Assembly: GCA_938084055.1 (NCBI GenBank)
Contig: CALKDK010000015.1
Location: forward strand, 1-54,948
Direction of reading: 5' to 3'
DNA from: an uncultured Luminiphilus sp.
GTDB lineage: Bacteria; Pseudomonadota; Gammaproteobacteria; Pseudomonadales; Halieaceae
Length of the DNA: 54,948 nt
The first letter of the stretch is position 1, and each line of letters begins with the position of its first letter. Of this stretch, positions 8,205-16,911 are shown one piece after another. Under the pieces are notes generated by a model, which was given only the letters and a program-made list of their open reading frames with translations, was not told where the DNA came from and did no database searches. The translations under genes were made by a program, and so were the position numbers.

Positions 8205-9088
8205 GTGGCAGCGTTTTCCATATGTTTAAGTTCGTTGAGCATAGCCGCCAGCTGGGCTCGCCAGTGCTGGCCAGCGGCGCCCAACACGCTGCGGATGCGG
8301 GATTTGTCCAGCACACTGTAGGGAGGCCGGCGTGCCGGTGTCGGGTAGTTACTCGCCGGGATTGGTGTAATCTCGGCGGCGTCCTGCAACAGCCCCAGTG
8401 CCAGTGCCTGTTCGCGAATCGCCAGGGCAAAATCATACCAACTGCAGGCACCGGCGTCGCTCCAGTGGTAGATGCCCTCGGCATCCGGTCGATCGATAAG
8501 GGCCCAGCAGGCCTGGGCCAGGCCCCTGGCCCAGGTGGGTGTGCCCACCTGGTCCTCAACCACCGACAGGTGATCGCGCTCGGCCATCAGCCTCAGCATG
8601 GTTTTAACAAAATTACCGCCGTATTTTGAGTAGACCCAGCCAGTGCGCAGCACCAGCGGGCGGCCCCCGGCCCTCACCACGGCGCACTCCCCCTCAAGCT
8701 TGGTGCGCCCGTAGACGCCCAGGGGGTTGGGGTCGTCCTCGGGACAATAGGGCTGCCCTTTAGTGCCATCGAAAACAAAGTCGGTCGAGATATGCAAGAG
8801 TCTGACGCCCCGGGTCGCACACGCCTGGGCGAGGCGCTGGGGACCCACCGCATTGCCCTCCCGGGCAGCCTCAGGGTCGGTCTCCGCCGCGTCGACCGCG
8901 GTGTAGGCGGCCGCGTTGATAACCCATTGCACCCCGGTCTCATCAAGAACAGATTCAATCTGTTCGATGTTGGTGATATCGAGGGCGGAGCGGTCCCTGG
9001 CAAAACACGGCCCGACAGTGGGCCGGGTGGTCAGCAGCTCACGACCGAGCTGGCCGCCGGCGCCGCAGACCAGAACCCGCTGGATCAC
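8201..9088 (-). CDS. rfbD: dTDP-4-dehydrorhamnose reductase
   Basis: Last step of dTDP-L-rhamnose synthesis, NADPH-dependent reduction of the 4-keto sugar. The 295-residue product has the cofactor loop VCGAGGQLGREL, NAAAYTAVDAAETDPEAA, the STDFVFDG motif and YGRTKLEGE with the catalytic Tyr-X3-Lys. The start is GTG at 9088, overlapping the hydrolase stop as GTGA; its stop overlaps the rfbB start as ATGA. Such double coupling implies one message carrying hydrolase, rfbD and rfbB. The rhamnose is probably used for surface polysaccharide or a glycolipid, since glycosyltransferase and methyltransferase genes adjoin. Confidence 0.95.
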   Translation of the reverse strand: MIQRVLVCGAGGQLGRELLTTRPTVGPCFARDRSALDITNIEQIESVLDETGVQWVINAAAYTAVDAAETDPEAAREGNAVGPQRLAQACATRGVRLLHISTDFVFDGTKGQPYCPEDDPNPLGVYGRTKLEGECAVVRAGGRPLVLRTGWVYSKYGGNFVKTMLRLMAERDHLSVVEDQVGTPTWARGLAQACWALIDRPDAEGIYHWSDAGACSWYDFALAIREQALALGLLQDAAEITPIPASNYPTPARRPPYSVLDKSRIRSVLGAAGQHWRAQLAAMLNELKHMENAAT

Positions 9089-9915
9089 GGCAGCCGGGCC
9101 TCGATCCAGTCGGCGTAGGTGCCAATGATCTCCGCCCCCTCGGGCTCGTTGAAAATCTCGTGGTACAACCCGGGTAAGATCCGCAGCGTCAGGTCCTCTG
9201 CCTTGACCTTTTGGGCGAATGCCTCAGAGCCCTCGGGTGCCGCCAGGGTGTCGGCGCCACCGTGCATGATCAGCATGGGTAGCGTCAGGTTCCCCGCCTG
9301 ATCCATCACCTCGTCCATGGCGTCAAAAATGGCGATACCAAGGCCCGCCGTCACTTTGCCATGATTAACCAGCGGATCAGCCTCGTAGGCCGCGACCACC
9401 TTTGGATCCCGGCTTACTCCTGCGCCGTCGAGGGCCATCATGCCCATACGCGGCCACAATTTCGCGAGCAGCCGGCCGGCCCAGAGCACCGGCGCCGGCG
9501 GCGGCTCACCCGCGGCAAAGGCGGGCCCACTGAGCAGTGCCCCACCATACTGCGCCTGGTCTTCGAGTAGCAGGCGGGCCGTAATCAAGCCGCCCATGCT
9601 ATGTCCGAGAATGTAGCAGGGCAGCCCGGGACAGGCCTCGTCAACAATCCGCCGGCAGTCGCGCACCCCCTCCAGATAGTCATTAAAACTGGATACGAAG
9701 ACGCGTTCACCGGGGGACTCACCGTGGCCGATATGATCGGGGGCAATGACAAAAAACCCCCGGGCGACCAGTGCCTCGGCCACATGCTGGTACCGCCCAC
9801 TGTGCTCACCCAACCCATGGACAATTAATACTGCTGCAACGGCATCCCCTCTGGGCAGCCATTGGCGGTAGCGAACACCCGATGGCAGTGCGTCGAGTCC
9901 AGTCCCAGTCACCAT
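9085..9915 (-). CDS. Alpha/beta hydrolase, monoacylglycerol lipase-like
   Basis: A 276-residue serine hydrolase of the alpha/beta fold. Visible parts are the oxyanion-hole HGLGEHSGRY at about residues 36-45, the APDHIGHGES loop, the nucleophile elbow GHSMGG near residue 111, the acid in MHGGADTLAAP and the catalytic His in LYHEIFNEP. These match the Hydrolase_4 (monoglyceride lipase / lysophospholipase) group. No signal peptide is seen, so it acts in the cytosol or at the inner membrane. The ATG at 9915 has GGAGG four bases upstream; a TTG one codon earlier is ignored. Its stop overlaps the rfbD start, which makes a link with rhamnose-containing lipids possible but unproven. It starts 16 bases after the ilvE stop codon, so it may extend the ilvE transcript. 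Confidence 0.85.
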   Translation of the reverse strand: MVTGTGLDALPSGVRYRQWLPRGDAVAAVLIVHGLGEHSGRYQHVAEALVARGFFVIAPDHIGHGESPGERVFVSSFNDYLEGVRDCRRIVDEACPGLPCYILGHSMGGLITARLLLEDQAQYGGALLSGPAFAAGEPPPAPVLWAGRLLAKLWPRMGMMALDGAGVSRDPKVVAAYEADPLVNHGKVTAGLGIAIFDAMDEVMDQAGNLTLPMLIMHGGADTLAAPEGSEAFAQKVKAEDLTLRILPGLYHEIFNEPEGAEIIGTYADWIEARLP

Positions 9916-9931
9916 CAATCCTCCCTGGCTT

Positions 9932-10861
9932 TCAATCCGTTACCGGGGTCAACCACCCCTCGTAGCGTGTCTGTTGGCCACGAACGGTTTCGAGGTAAAT
10001 ACGCTGCAAAATCTCCGTGATGGGCCCACGGCATCCCGCACCGATAGTGCGGCCATCGAGCACCCGAATCGGCACAACCTCGGCGGCGGTGCCCGTGAAG
10101 AAGGCTTCGTCACAGATGTAGACCTCGTCCCGGGTAATACGCTTCTCACGAATCTCGTAGCCCTCATCCGCCGCAATCCTGAAAATGGCGTTTCGGGTTA
10201 TTCCATCGAGACAGGACGTCAGGTCGGGGGTGTACAGGATGCCATCGCGAACCATAAAAAAGTTCTCCCCGCTGCCCTCTGCGACATAGCCCTCATTGTC
10301 CAGCATGAGGGCTTCTTCACAGCCACTGTCGATGGCCTCCCGCAGCGCGAGGATGGAGTTGATGTAGTTGCCGTTGGCCTTCGCCTTGCACATCGTAATG
10401 TTCACGTGGTGGCGGGTATAGCTTGACGTGCGCACGGCGATACCACGATCACGGGCTTCGGGATCCATATAGGACGGCCAAGGCCACCCGGCGACCATAA
10501 CGTGGGTCTTTAGGTTATCCGCGCGCAGCCCCATCCCCTCGGAGCCAAGAAAACACATGGGCCGGATATAACCTTCTTCCAGACCGTTCACCCGAACGAC
10601 CTCTCGCTGTGCCGCGCTCAACGCATCCTTGTCCCAGGGCATATCCATCTGGAGTATTTTGGCAGAGCGAAACAGTCGGTCGGTATGCTCGGCAAGTCGA
10701 AAAATACAGGTTCCCCTGTCCTGGGTCTGGTACGCTCGAACGCCCTCGAAAACGCCCAAGCCGTAGTGGAAAGTGTGGGTCAAGACATGCACCTTGGCCT
10801 CCCCCCAGGGCACGAGCTCACCGTCGAGCCAAATTTTTCCGCTGAATTTTGACAGGTCCAT
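9932..10861 (-). CDS. ilvE: Branched-chain amino acid aminotransferase
   Basis: PLP-dependent fold-type IV transaminase for the last step of valine, leucine and isoleucine synthesis, using glutamate as amino donor. The 309-residue product has the family N-terminus KIWLDGELVPWGEAKVHVLTH in part, the HYGLGVFEGVRAY motif near residue 35, the catalytic Lys in the KANGNYINSI region (about residue 160) and the phosphate-binding GTAAEVVPI. An AGAGGA ribosome binding site precedes the ATG by a few bases. It lies 43 bases after glnE, as in Pseudomonas, where the LPS core genes follow ilvE; here the rhamnose and glycosyltransferase genes occupy the equivalent place. Confidence 0.95.
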   Translation of the reverse strand: MDLSKFSGKIWLDGELVPWGEAKVHVLTHTFHYGLGVFEGVRAYQTQDRGTCIFRLAEHTDRLFRSAKILQMDMPWDKDALSAAQREVVRVNGLEEGYIRPMCFLGSEGMGLRADNLKTHVMVAGWPWPSYMDPEARDRGIAVRTSSYTRHHVNITMCKAKANGNYINSILALREAIDSGCEEALMLDNEGYVAEGSGENFFMVRDGILYTPDLTSCLDGITRNAIFRIAADEGYEIREKRITRDEVYICDEAFFTGTAAEVVPIRVLDGRTIGAGCRGPITEILQRIYLETVRGQQTRYEGWLTPVTD

Positions 10862-10904
10862 TTTGTTTCCTCTTCATCACTTTTTGTGCGCCGGGCGTGC
10901 CTTT

Positions 10905-13784
10905 TCAGTTCGTCCCAAGACCGGGCAGGATACGATCCCTGATGCGACTCACGGCCGCCAAATGCCCCGAGAAGCTGGCCCGCTCGCCCAGCGGATCCAC
11001 GCCGTTCAACACCGCCCGGTGAACTTCAGCACGATAGGTCAAATAGGCAGTGCGCAGTGTGTCGGCATCTTCCGTTGACAGCAAGTGGTGTTCCGCAAGC
11101 GCTGCCAGAAGATTAACCACGTCCGTCGGCTTCGCGAGCTCCGGATTATCCCGAGCAAAGCGCAACACGAGAAACTGGACGACAAATTCAATGTCCACGA
11201 TACCGCCAGGATCGCGCTTGATATCGAATTCACCCGGCTCGCCCTGCAACCTGCTATGGGCATCCTGGAACATCCTGCGCCGCATACTCACCACGGCGTC
11301 AAGCAGGTCGTCTGGATCACGAGCCTGGCACAGCACCTCTAGGCGCAGGGTTTCAAGTGTCTGGCTAAGCGCCTCCGTCCCGGCCACGGGGCGTGCTCGC
11401 ACCAACGCCTGGTGTTCCCACGTCCACGCTGACTCATTCTGGTATTTGCGAAAACTTTCCAGAGTGACGCAGGGCAGGCCCGAGCCCCCGTCGGGGCGCA
11501 GCCGCAGATCAACTTCGTAGAGACTGCCCTGGGCAACGTTGGTCGACAGTACATGCACCACCCGCTGGGCGAGACGGTTAAAGAAACGCACGTTGTCGAT
11601 CACCCGTGGACCAGCTGTTGCACCACCAGCCCCGCTGTAAACGAAGACAATATCGAGGTCGGACCCATAGCCCAGCTCAATGCCGCCCAACTTGCCATAA
11701 CCCATTACGGCAAAGCCAACATCATCACCCTGAGGCTCCCCATGACGGGCTACCAGCTGGACACGGGCAACGTGAATGGCCTGCGCCACCATGACCTCCG
11801 CAAGATAGGTGAGGTTGTCGCTGGCTTTCATCAGGGGCAGCGCGCCGTGTAACTCGCTGGCCGCAACACGCAGCACGACCGCATCCTTGATGCGCGCCAT
11901 GGCATGCATTTGCTGCTCAAGATCCTCCTCCGGAACGCGCAACAATTGTTCCTGGACAAGGGCCGCCATCTCCCGGCGGTTAGGCGCGCTATACAGTCGG
12001 TCCTCATGCAAAAGTTCTTCAACAAGCTCGGGGCGTTCCGCAAGCTTGCGTGCAATCCAGGGGCTCGCCAGATTGAGGAAGACGAGGTTTTCGAGCGCCT
12101 GGGGGTGCTCGCTCATCATCACGAGATAGGCACTACGCCGCAGCACGGCGCTGGCAAAGGGCAGCGTTCGGTTAAGCGCCAGGTCGGGGTTTTCCGTCTT
12201 GGCCGCCGCCGCGACAAGCTGGGGCAGAAATAATTCAAGTCGCTGGCGACTCTCTGTCTGGGCAGCACGAACCCGCCCCCCCACCATCAGCCCTTCTATA
12301 GCCTCCCAGGTGGCATCCGGCGCGCGAAAACCCCGGGCCGCCAGAGTTTCCCTGCCCAGCTCTGCAAACTGCAGTGCGGTGACCACATCCAGACCGGGTG
12401 CTTCGCCATCAGGCAGGGTAACCAGAGCCCGGAAATAGCCCGTCACTTCATCCCGAGCGGCCTGTATCATCAGGGCGAGATCCGACCAATCCCCCTGGCC
12501 CATCAAAAATGCAACCTGCTGCTGGGTCAGCGGGTCCGTCGGCAGCTCCTGGGTCTGGTTATCTCCCAAGCCCTGCAAAATATTTTCCAGCCGCCTCAGA
12601 AAACGATACGCCCTGACCAGTCCACGTCGATCCTCCGCACTGATGAAACCCAGGGCCTCGAGCTGCTCGCATGCCGCTTGCAGTGGCCTGACCTGAAGCT
12701 GTGGATTGCGCCCGCCATGAATCAACTGTTTGCACTGGACGATGAACTCAACTTCGCGAATGCCGCCATAACCCCGCTTGATATTGCCCTGCAAACCGGC
12801 CCGCAACGTCTCTGCAGTAATCATCTCACGCATGTCCCGCAGTGCGTGCAGTGCACCGAAGTCCGTGTAGCGTCGGTAGACAAAGGCGCGCTTGAGCTCA
12901 GCAAGGGGTTTTGTGTTCGCCGGGGAGCCGGTAATAGCGCGGGATTTGATCATGGCGTAGCGCTCCCAGTCCCGGCCGTGCTGCTGATAATAAACTTCCA
13001 GCGCATTGAAATTGACAGCCAGCGGGCCGCTACTGCCAAAAGGCCGCAGTCGCATGTCCACGCGAAAGACAAACCCATCAACCGTCTTGGCATCGAGGAG
13101 TTTGATCACCTGCTGGCCAACCCGAATAAAAAACTCCTGATTACTCAGGCTTTTTCGCCCCCCCACAGTGTTACCCCCTTCGGGGTAGCAATAAATGAGA
13201 TCTACGTCAGAAGACAGGTTCAGCTCGCAACCTCCCAGCTTACCCATCCCCAACACAATCAATTCCTGGGGATCCCCAGACCACTCCCCTGTGGGCTGCC
13301 CAAAGCGCCCCGCCAGTTGGTCAGTCGCCCAGCCCACAGCGAACTGAATCGCTGTATCGGCGAGGGCGGTCAGGTCGCGGAAGGTATCTTCAAGCTCAAC
13401 TCGACCTGTCAACTCGCAGGCAACAATGCGCAACATGTGTCGATTGCGGAATACCCGCAGGGCACACATCACACCTGCCTCATCAGATGTGTCCGGAAGC
13501 AGTGCTTCGAGGGATTGCCGCCAGGCGTCGGGGGTCAGACCCGAAGGCTGGAAAAGCCGGCCCTGAACCACTTCTTCCACTACCCAGTCGGTATGCCGCA
13601 GGAATTGATCGCGAAAGAACTCGCTGGTTGCCAGAAGGCGGTCAAAATCTGCCGTCCAATGGTGAGCATCCAGGCCCTCGCGCAGTACCCGCTGCGCCTC
13701 GGCGCTGATCTGCCCGGACACCAATGTCCAGCTTTTTTCAAGTGTGGTGCCCAGCGACGGCGGCACCCGTAGGCGCTCAGTCAT
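10905..13784 (-). CDS. glnE: Bifunctional glutamine synthetase adenylyltransferase/deadenylase
   Basis: Controls glutamine synthetase by adding AMP to, or removing it from, a tyrosine of GlnA in response to PII and glutamine. The 959-residue protein has two nucleotidyltransferase domains: the N-terminal deadenylase with GMGKLGGCELNLSSDVDLIY (about residues 167-186) and the C-terminal adenylylase with GYGKLGGIELGYGSDLDIVF (about residues 680-700). Both have the G-G and D-x-D metal residues. Helical regulatory and PII-binding regions lie between them. The ATG at 13784 is preferred to a TTG one codon earlier and overlaps the stop of the upstream ATPase gene by eight bases. Confidence 0.96.
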   Translation of the reverse strand: MTERLRVPPSLGTTLEKSWTLVSGQISAEAQRVLREGLDAHHWTADFDRLLATSEFFRDQFLRHTDWVVEEVVQGRLFQPSGLTPDAWRQSLEALLPDTSDEAGVMCALRVFRNRHMLRIVACELTGRVELEDTFRDLTALADTAIQFAVGWATDQLAGRFGQPTGEWSGDPQELIVLGMGKLGGCELNLSSDVDLIYCYPEGGNTVGGRKSLSNQEFFIRVGQQVIKLLDAKTVDGFVFRVDMRLRPFGSSGPLAVNFNALEVYYQQHGRDWERYAMIKSRAITGSPANTKPLAELKRAFVYRRYTDFGALHALRDMREMITAETLRAGLQGNIKRGYGGIREVEFIVQCKQLIHGGRNPQLQVRPLQAACEQLEALGFISAEDRRGLVRAYRFLRRLENILQGLGDNQTQELPTDPLTQQQVAFLMGQGDWSDLALMIQAARDEVTGYFRALVTLPDGEAPGLDVVTALQFAELGRETLAARGFRAPDATWEAIEGLMVGGRVRAAQTESRQRLELFLPQLVAAAAKTENPDLALNRTLPFASAVLRRSAYLVMMSEHPQALENLVFLNLASPWIARKLAERPELVEELLHEDRLYSAPNRREMAALVQEQLLRVPEEDLEQQMHAMARIKDAVVLRVAASELHGALPLMKASDNLTYLAEVMVAQAIHVARVQLVARHGEPQGDDVGFAVMGYGKLGGIELGYGSDLDIVFVYSGAGGATAGPRVIDNVRFFNRLAQRVVHVLSTNVAQGSLYEVDLRLRPDGGSGLPCVTLESFRKYQNESAWTWEHQALVRARPVAGTEALSQTLETLRLEVLCQARDPDDLLDAVVSMRRRMFQDAHSRLQGEPGEFDIKRDPGGIVDIEFVVQFLVLRFARDNPELAKPTDVVNLLAALAEHHLLSTEDADTLRTAYLTYRAEVHRAVLNGVDPLGERASFSGHLAAVSRIRDRILPGLGTN

Positions 13785-15546
13785 CAATGGCCGGCGCTAC
13801 GCGCATCACCTCTTCGAGGGTGGTCTCGCCGCGGGCCACTTTTTCCGCACCCGCCACCCGCAGGGGCACCATACCCGCAGCGACCGATGCCTGACGTATC
13901 TTGCGAATATCGTGGCGCTCGGTGATCACGGCCTGAACACCCGGATCGGCGACCAAAACCTCGTAAATGCCCTCTCGCCCACGATATCCGGTATCCCTGC
14001 ACGCTTTACAACCCACCGGTCGATAGAGCTCCGGAGGCATGGCCGTGGGGTAGTCAGCAACCAGCGTCTGCCAGTCCCCTGCATCGGCGGGCTGCAACTG
14101 TTTGCAGCTTGAACACAACGTCCTGACCAGGCGCTGCGACATCACACCCCTCACCGTAGCCCGGATCAGGAAGGCGGGCACGCCCAGCTCAACCAAACGG
14201 GAAATAGCGCCGGGGGAGTCATTGGTGTGCAGGGTACTCAAAACCAGGTGGCCCGTGAGGGCCGCCTGAATCGCCATATTCGCGGTTTCCAGATCACGGA
14301 TCTCCCCGACCATGATGATATCGGGATCCTGACGCATCAGCGCGCGCACACCGGAGGCAAAATCGAGGTCAATTCCGGGGTTAACCTGCATTTGGTTGAA
14401 GGCTGGCTCAACCATCTCTATGGGGTCTTCAATCGTACAGACATTGACATCGGAAGTGGCCAACCGGCGCAGCGTCGAGTACAGCGTCGTGGTCTTGCCC
14501 GAGCCTGTTGGGCCGGTCACCAGGACGATGCCCGTACCCTGCTCAATCATGCTTTGCCATCGACTGTAGTCATCACCGCGCAGGCCCAATTCTTCAAAAC
14601 TCTTCAGCAGAACATCGGGATCAAAGATACGCATCACGAGCTTTTCGCCAAAGGCCGTCGGCAGGGTGGATAGGCGGAGCTCCACCTCATTGCCATCGGG
14701 AGTCCGTGTCTTGAGCCTGCCGTCCTGGGGTCGGCGCTTTTCCGCAACGTCCAGGCGAGCCAGGATTTTGAAGCGGCTGGTCACTGCAGAAGCGACAGCC
14801 GATGGCAGTTCATATACCTGGTGCAGGACACCATCGATGCGAAAGCGGACATTGCCCAAATCACGGCGCGGCTCGATGTGGATATCACTGGCACGCTGCT
14901 CGAATGCATATTGCAGCAACCAGTCCACAACACTGACGATGTGCTGGTCATTGGCGTCCGGTTCGGACTTGCCGCCGAGCTGCACCATGGCCTCGAGATT
15001 GGCCAGTTTGCCGCCCTCGCCCCGCGACAGCGCCCGGGCACCCTGCACAGAGCGTGCCATGGCATAAAATTCTTTCGTGTGCCGGGTAATATCCCGGGGA
15101 TCCGCCAGAACCCGCCGCACCGGCAATCGTGTCACGTGCTCCAGGTCTTTTTCCCAGAGCGTAACCCAGGGCTCGGCACTCGCCACGGTCACCGCCTGCT
15201 CATTGACAGCAACGGCCAAGATCTGGTGGCGCTCAGCGAATCCCTCCGACATCACCTCGGCAATGGCACGGGTGTCAATCTTCAATGGGTCAATATCCAC
15301 CACCGATTGGCCGGTCTGCTTTGATAAGAACTCGAGCAGCGCGGGCATGTCCAATACCTCATCGGGGGCACTGAAATCCGGCAGCTTTTGCTCGGCGAGA
15401 AAAATCAGGGGGTGCACACGCGTGCCCGTAACCGACTTCAGTCGAACCAGGTTTTTTGCGGAGAGCCGTCCGGCTCGCGTCAACCCCTCGGCGAGGCTGA
15501 CAACATCAAGCCGAGTTTCCGGCGGTATTTGCAGACAATCATCCAT
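13777..15546 (-). CDS. PilB/GspE-type secretion ATPase
   Basis: A 589-residue type II secretion / type IV pilus assembly ATPase. The N-terminal part (about residues 1-170) resembles the MshE/GspE N-domain. The core has Walker A GPTGSGKTTT near residue 330, the Asp box DPIEMV, Walker B DIIMVGEIRD near residue 398 and the His box LSTLHTNDS. Paired cysteines CSSCK and CKACRDTG near residues 480-520 form the zinc-binding C-M domain. No pilin, PilC or secretin gene lies nearby, so the partner machine must be encoded elsewhere. Its stop overlaps glnE, so the two share a message. It starts divergently from argE. Whether it drives pili (PilB, MshE) or secretion (GspE) cannot be decided from this protein alone. 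Confidence 0.88.
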   Translation of the reverse strand: MDDCLQIPPETRLDVVSLAEGLTRAGRLSAKNLVRLKSVTGTRVHPLIFLAEQKLPDFSAPDEVLDMPALLEFLSKQTGQSVVDIDPLKIDTRAIAEVMSEGFAERHQILAVAVNEQAVTVASAEPWVTLWEKDLEHVTRLPVRRVLADPRDITRHTKEFYAMARSVQGARALSRGEGGKLANLEAMVQLGGKSEPDANDQHIVSVVDWLLQYAFEQRASDIHIEPRRDLGNVRFRIDGVLHQVYELPSAVASAVTSRFKILARLDVAEKRRPQDGRLKTRTPDGNEVELRLSTLPTAFGEKLVMRIFDPDVLLKSFEELGLRGDDYSRWQSMIEQGTGIVLVTGPTGSGKTTTLYSTLRRLATSDVNVCTIEDPIEMVEPAFNQMQVNPGIDLDFASGVRALMRQDPDIIMVGEIRDLETANMAIQAALTGHLVLSTLHTNDSPGAISRLVELGVPAFLIRATVRGVMSQRLVRTLCSSCKQLQPADAGDWQTLVADYPTAMPPELYRPVGCKACRDTGYRGREGIYEVLVADPGVQAVITERHDIRKIRQASVAAGMVPLRVAGAEKVARGETTLEEVMRVAPAIDD

Positions 15547-15648
15547 TGCTGCAGTTTACGCTCTCGAGCCGCCCTGTCACCGTCTACCAGCCGACTGATC
15601 GCGTAATTTTTGGGTTAGGCTTGGGAACGCCGTCAGGAATACTGAGCC

Positions 15649-16821
15649 ATGCCCACAACCGAGCAACAGGTCGTACAGCAGCTGCGCCAACTCGTCGCGG
15701 TACCTTCGGTGAGTTCGCCGGACCCACGCTGGGATACATCCAACAGGGGCGTCATAGACAAACTGGCGGGATTTACCGACAGCCTGGGCTTCGAAGTGCA
15801 GCTCCTACCCCTCCATCCCGGTCCCGCAGGCAAGGCCAACCTCATTGCCCGACTGGGGCCCGAGCGCCCGACTGATGGGTGCGCAGGCGGCCTGGTGCTC
15901 TCGGGACACACCGACACCGTGCCTTTCGACGAGGGCCGCTGGCAGTCCGATCCACTGCAGCTGGTAGAGCGCGACGGCGGGCTGTTTGGGCTGGGCAGTA
16001 CCGATATGAAAGGGTTTTTCCCCGTCGCTCTGGCGGCTGTCGCCGAGATCGATCCCGCGGACCTGCGAGCCCCTCTCTACCTGCTGGCGACAGCCGATGA
16101 AGAGAGCACCATGCGCGGCGCGAGGGAGCTGCCCATCGATGCACTTCAGGGTGCCAGTGCAGCAATAATCGGAGAGCCTACTGATCTCCAGCCCGTGCGA
16201 CTGCACAAAGGCATCATGATGCAGGGCGTGCGGCTGCGGGGGCGCAGTGGTCATTCCTCCGACCCTTCGCTGGGAAGAAATGTTATTGATGTTGTCCCCG
16301 AACTGCTGGCTCTGTTCGATTGCTACCGTAAGGAACTGGCCCGGAGTTACCACTGCGAACTGCTGGCGGTCCCGTCACCTACCATTAACTTCGGATGCCT
16401 CCACGGCGGCGATAGCCCCAACAGAATCTGCGGCGAGTTGGAATTCAGTTTTGATGTCCGAATGGTGCCCGGGTTGGCTCACACCGAGATTGAACGCGTT
16501 CTGAATCAACGCCTGGGCGAACTCGCCGAAGCCCAGGGTATCGAAATTGAGATGTACCGGCTGGTGGAGCCCGTACCCGCTTTCGAACAAGCAGCCGAGA
16601 GCCCTGCCGTCCGGGCTGCGGAAATGGTCGCGGGACAACCGGCCGGCGCGGTCAATTTTGCCACCGAAGCGCCGTTCCTCCAGCGCCTTGGACTGGACAC
16701 CATCGTTATGGGACCCGGCTGCATTGATGTCGCCCACCAGCCCGACGAATACATGCCACTGAACCAACTGCGCCCCGGTATTGACATGTTGAAGCAACTT
16801 ATCGTGCACCACTGCCTGTAA
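15649..16821 (+). CDS. argE: Acetylornithine deacetylase
   Basis: Zinc-dependent M20 family amidohydrolase that converts N2-acetylornithine to ornithine in arginine synthesis. The 390-residue protein has the first metal-binding motif SGHTDTVPFD near residue 80, GLGSTDMKGF (bridging Asp) near residue 110, DEESTMRGARE (catalytic Glu pair) near 145, and IIGEPTDLQPV. The central dimerisation domain and the C-terminal metal His in the PDEYMPLNQL region are present. Length matches the ArgE group. It lies 90 bases upstream of argA in the same direction, so the first and fifth arginine steps are probably co-regulated. Carboxypeptidase-like relatives (DapE) are less likely given the argA neighbour. 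Confidence 0.92.
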   Translation: MPTTEQQVVQQLRQLVAVPSVSSPDPRWDTSNRGVIDKLAGFTDSLGFEVQLLPLHPGPAGKANLIARLGPERPTDGCAGGLVLSGHTDTVPFDEGRWQSDPLQLVERDGGLFGLGSTDMKGFFPVALAAVAEIDPADLRAPLYLLATADEESTMRGARELPIDALQGASAAIIGEPTDLQPVRLHKGIMMQGVRLRGRSGHSSDPSLGRNVIDVVPELLALFDCYRKELARSYHCELLAVPSPTINFGCLHGGDSPNRICGELEFSFDVRMVPGLAHTEIERVLNQRLGELAEAQGIEIEMYRLVEPVPAFEQAAESPAVRAAEMVAGQPAGAVNFATEAPFLQRLGLDTIVMGPGCIDVAHQPDEYMPLNQLRPGIDMLKQLIVHHCL

Positions 16822-16911
16822 CGCGTGCAGCCAACAATTGCCGAGATTCCGCTGCACCCTTTCAGGTAATCTTCGCCCCTTTACTGGTAACGAATAGACG
16901 AGGCAAGCGAC

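Noticed and set aside
12678..13772. Long rightward open frame (364 codons) opposite glnE
   Set aside because: It is antisense to the conserved N-terminal nucleotidyltransferase part of glnE, has no recognisable domain and no start signals; long antisense frames are common in GC-rich genes.
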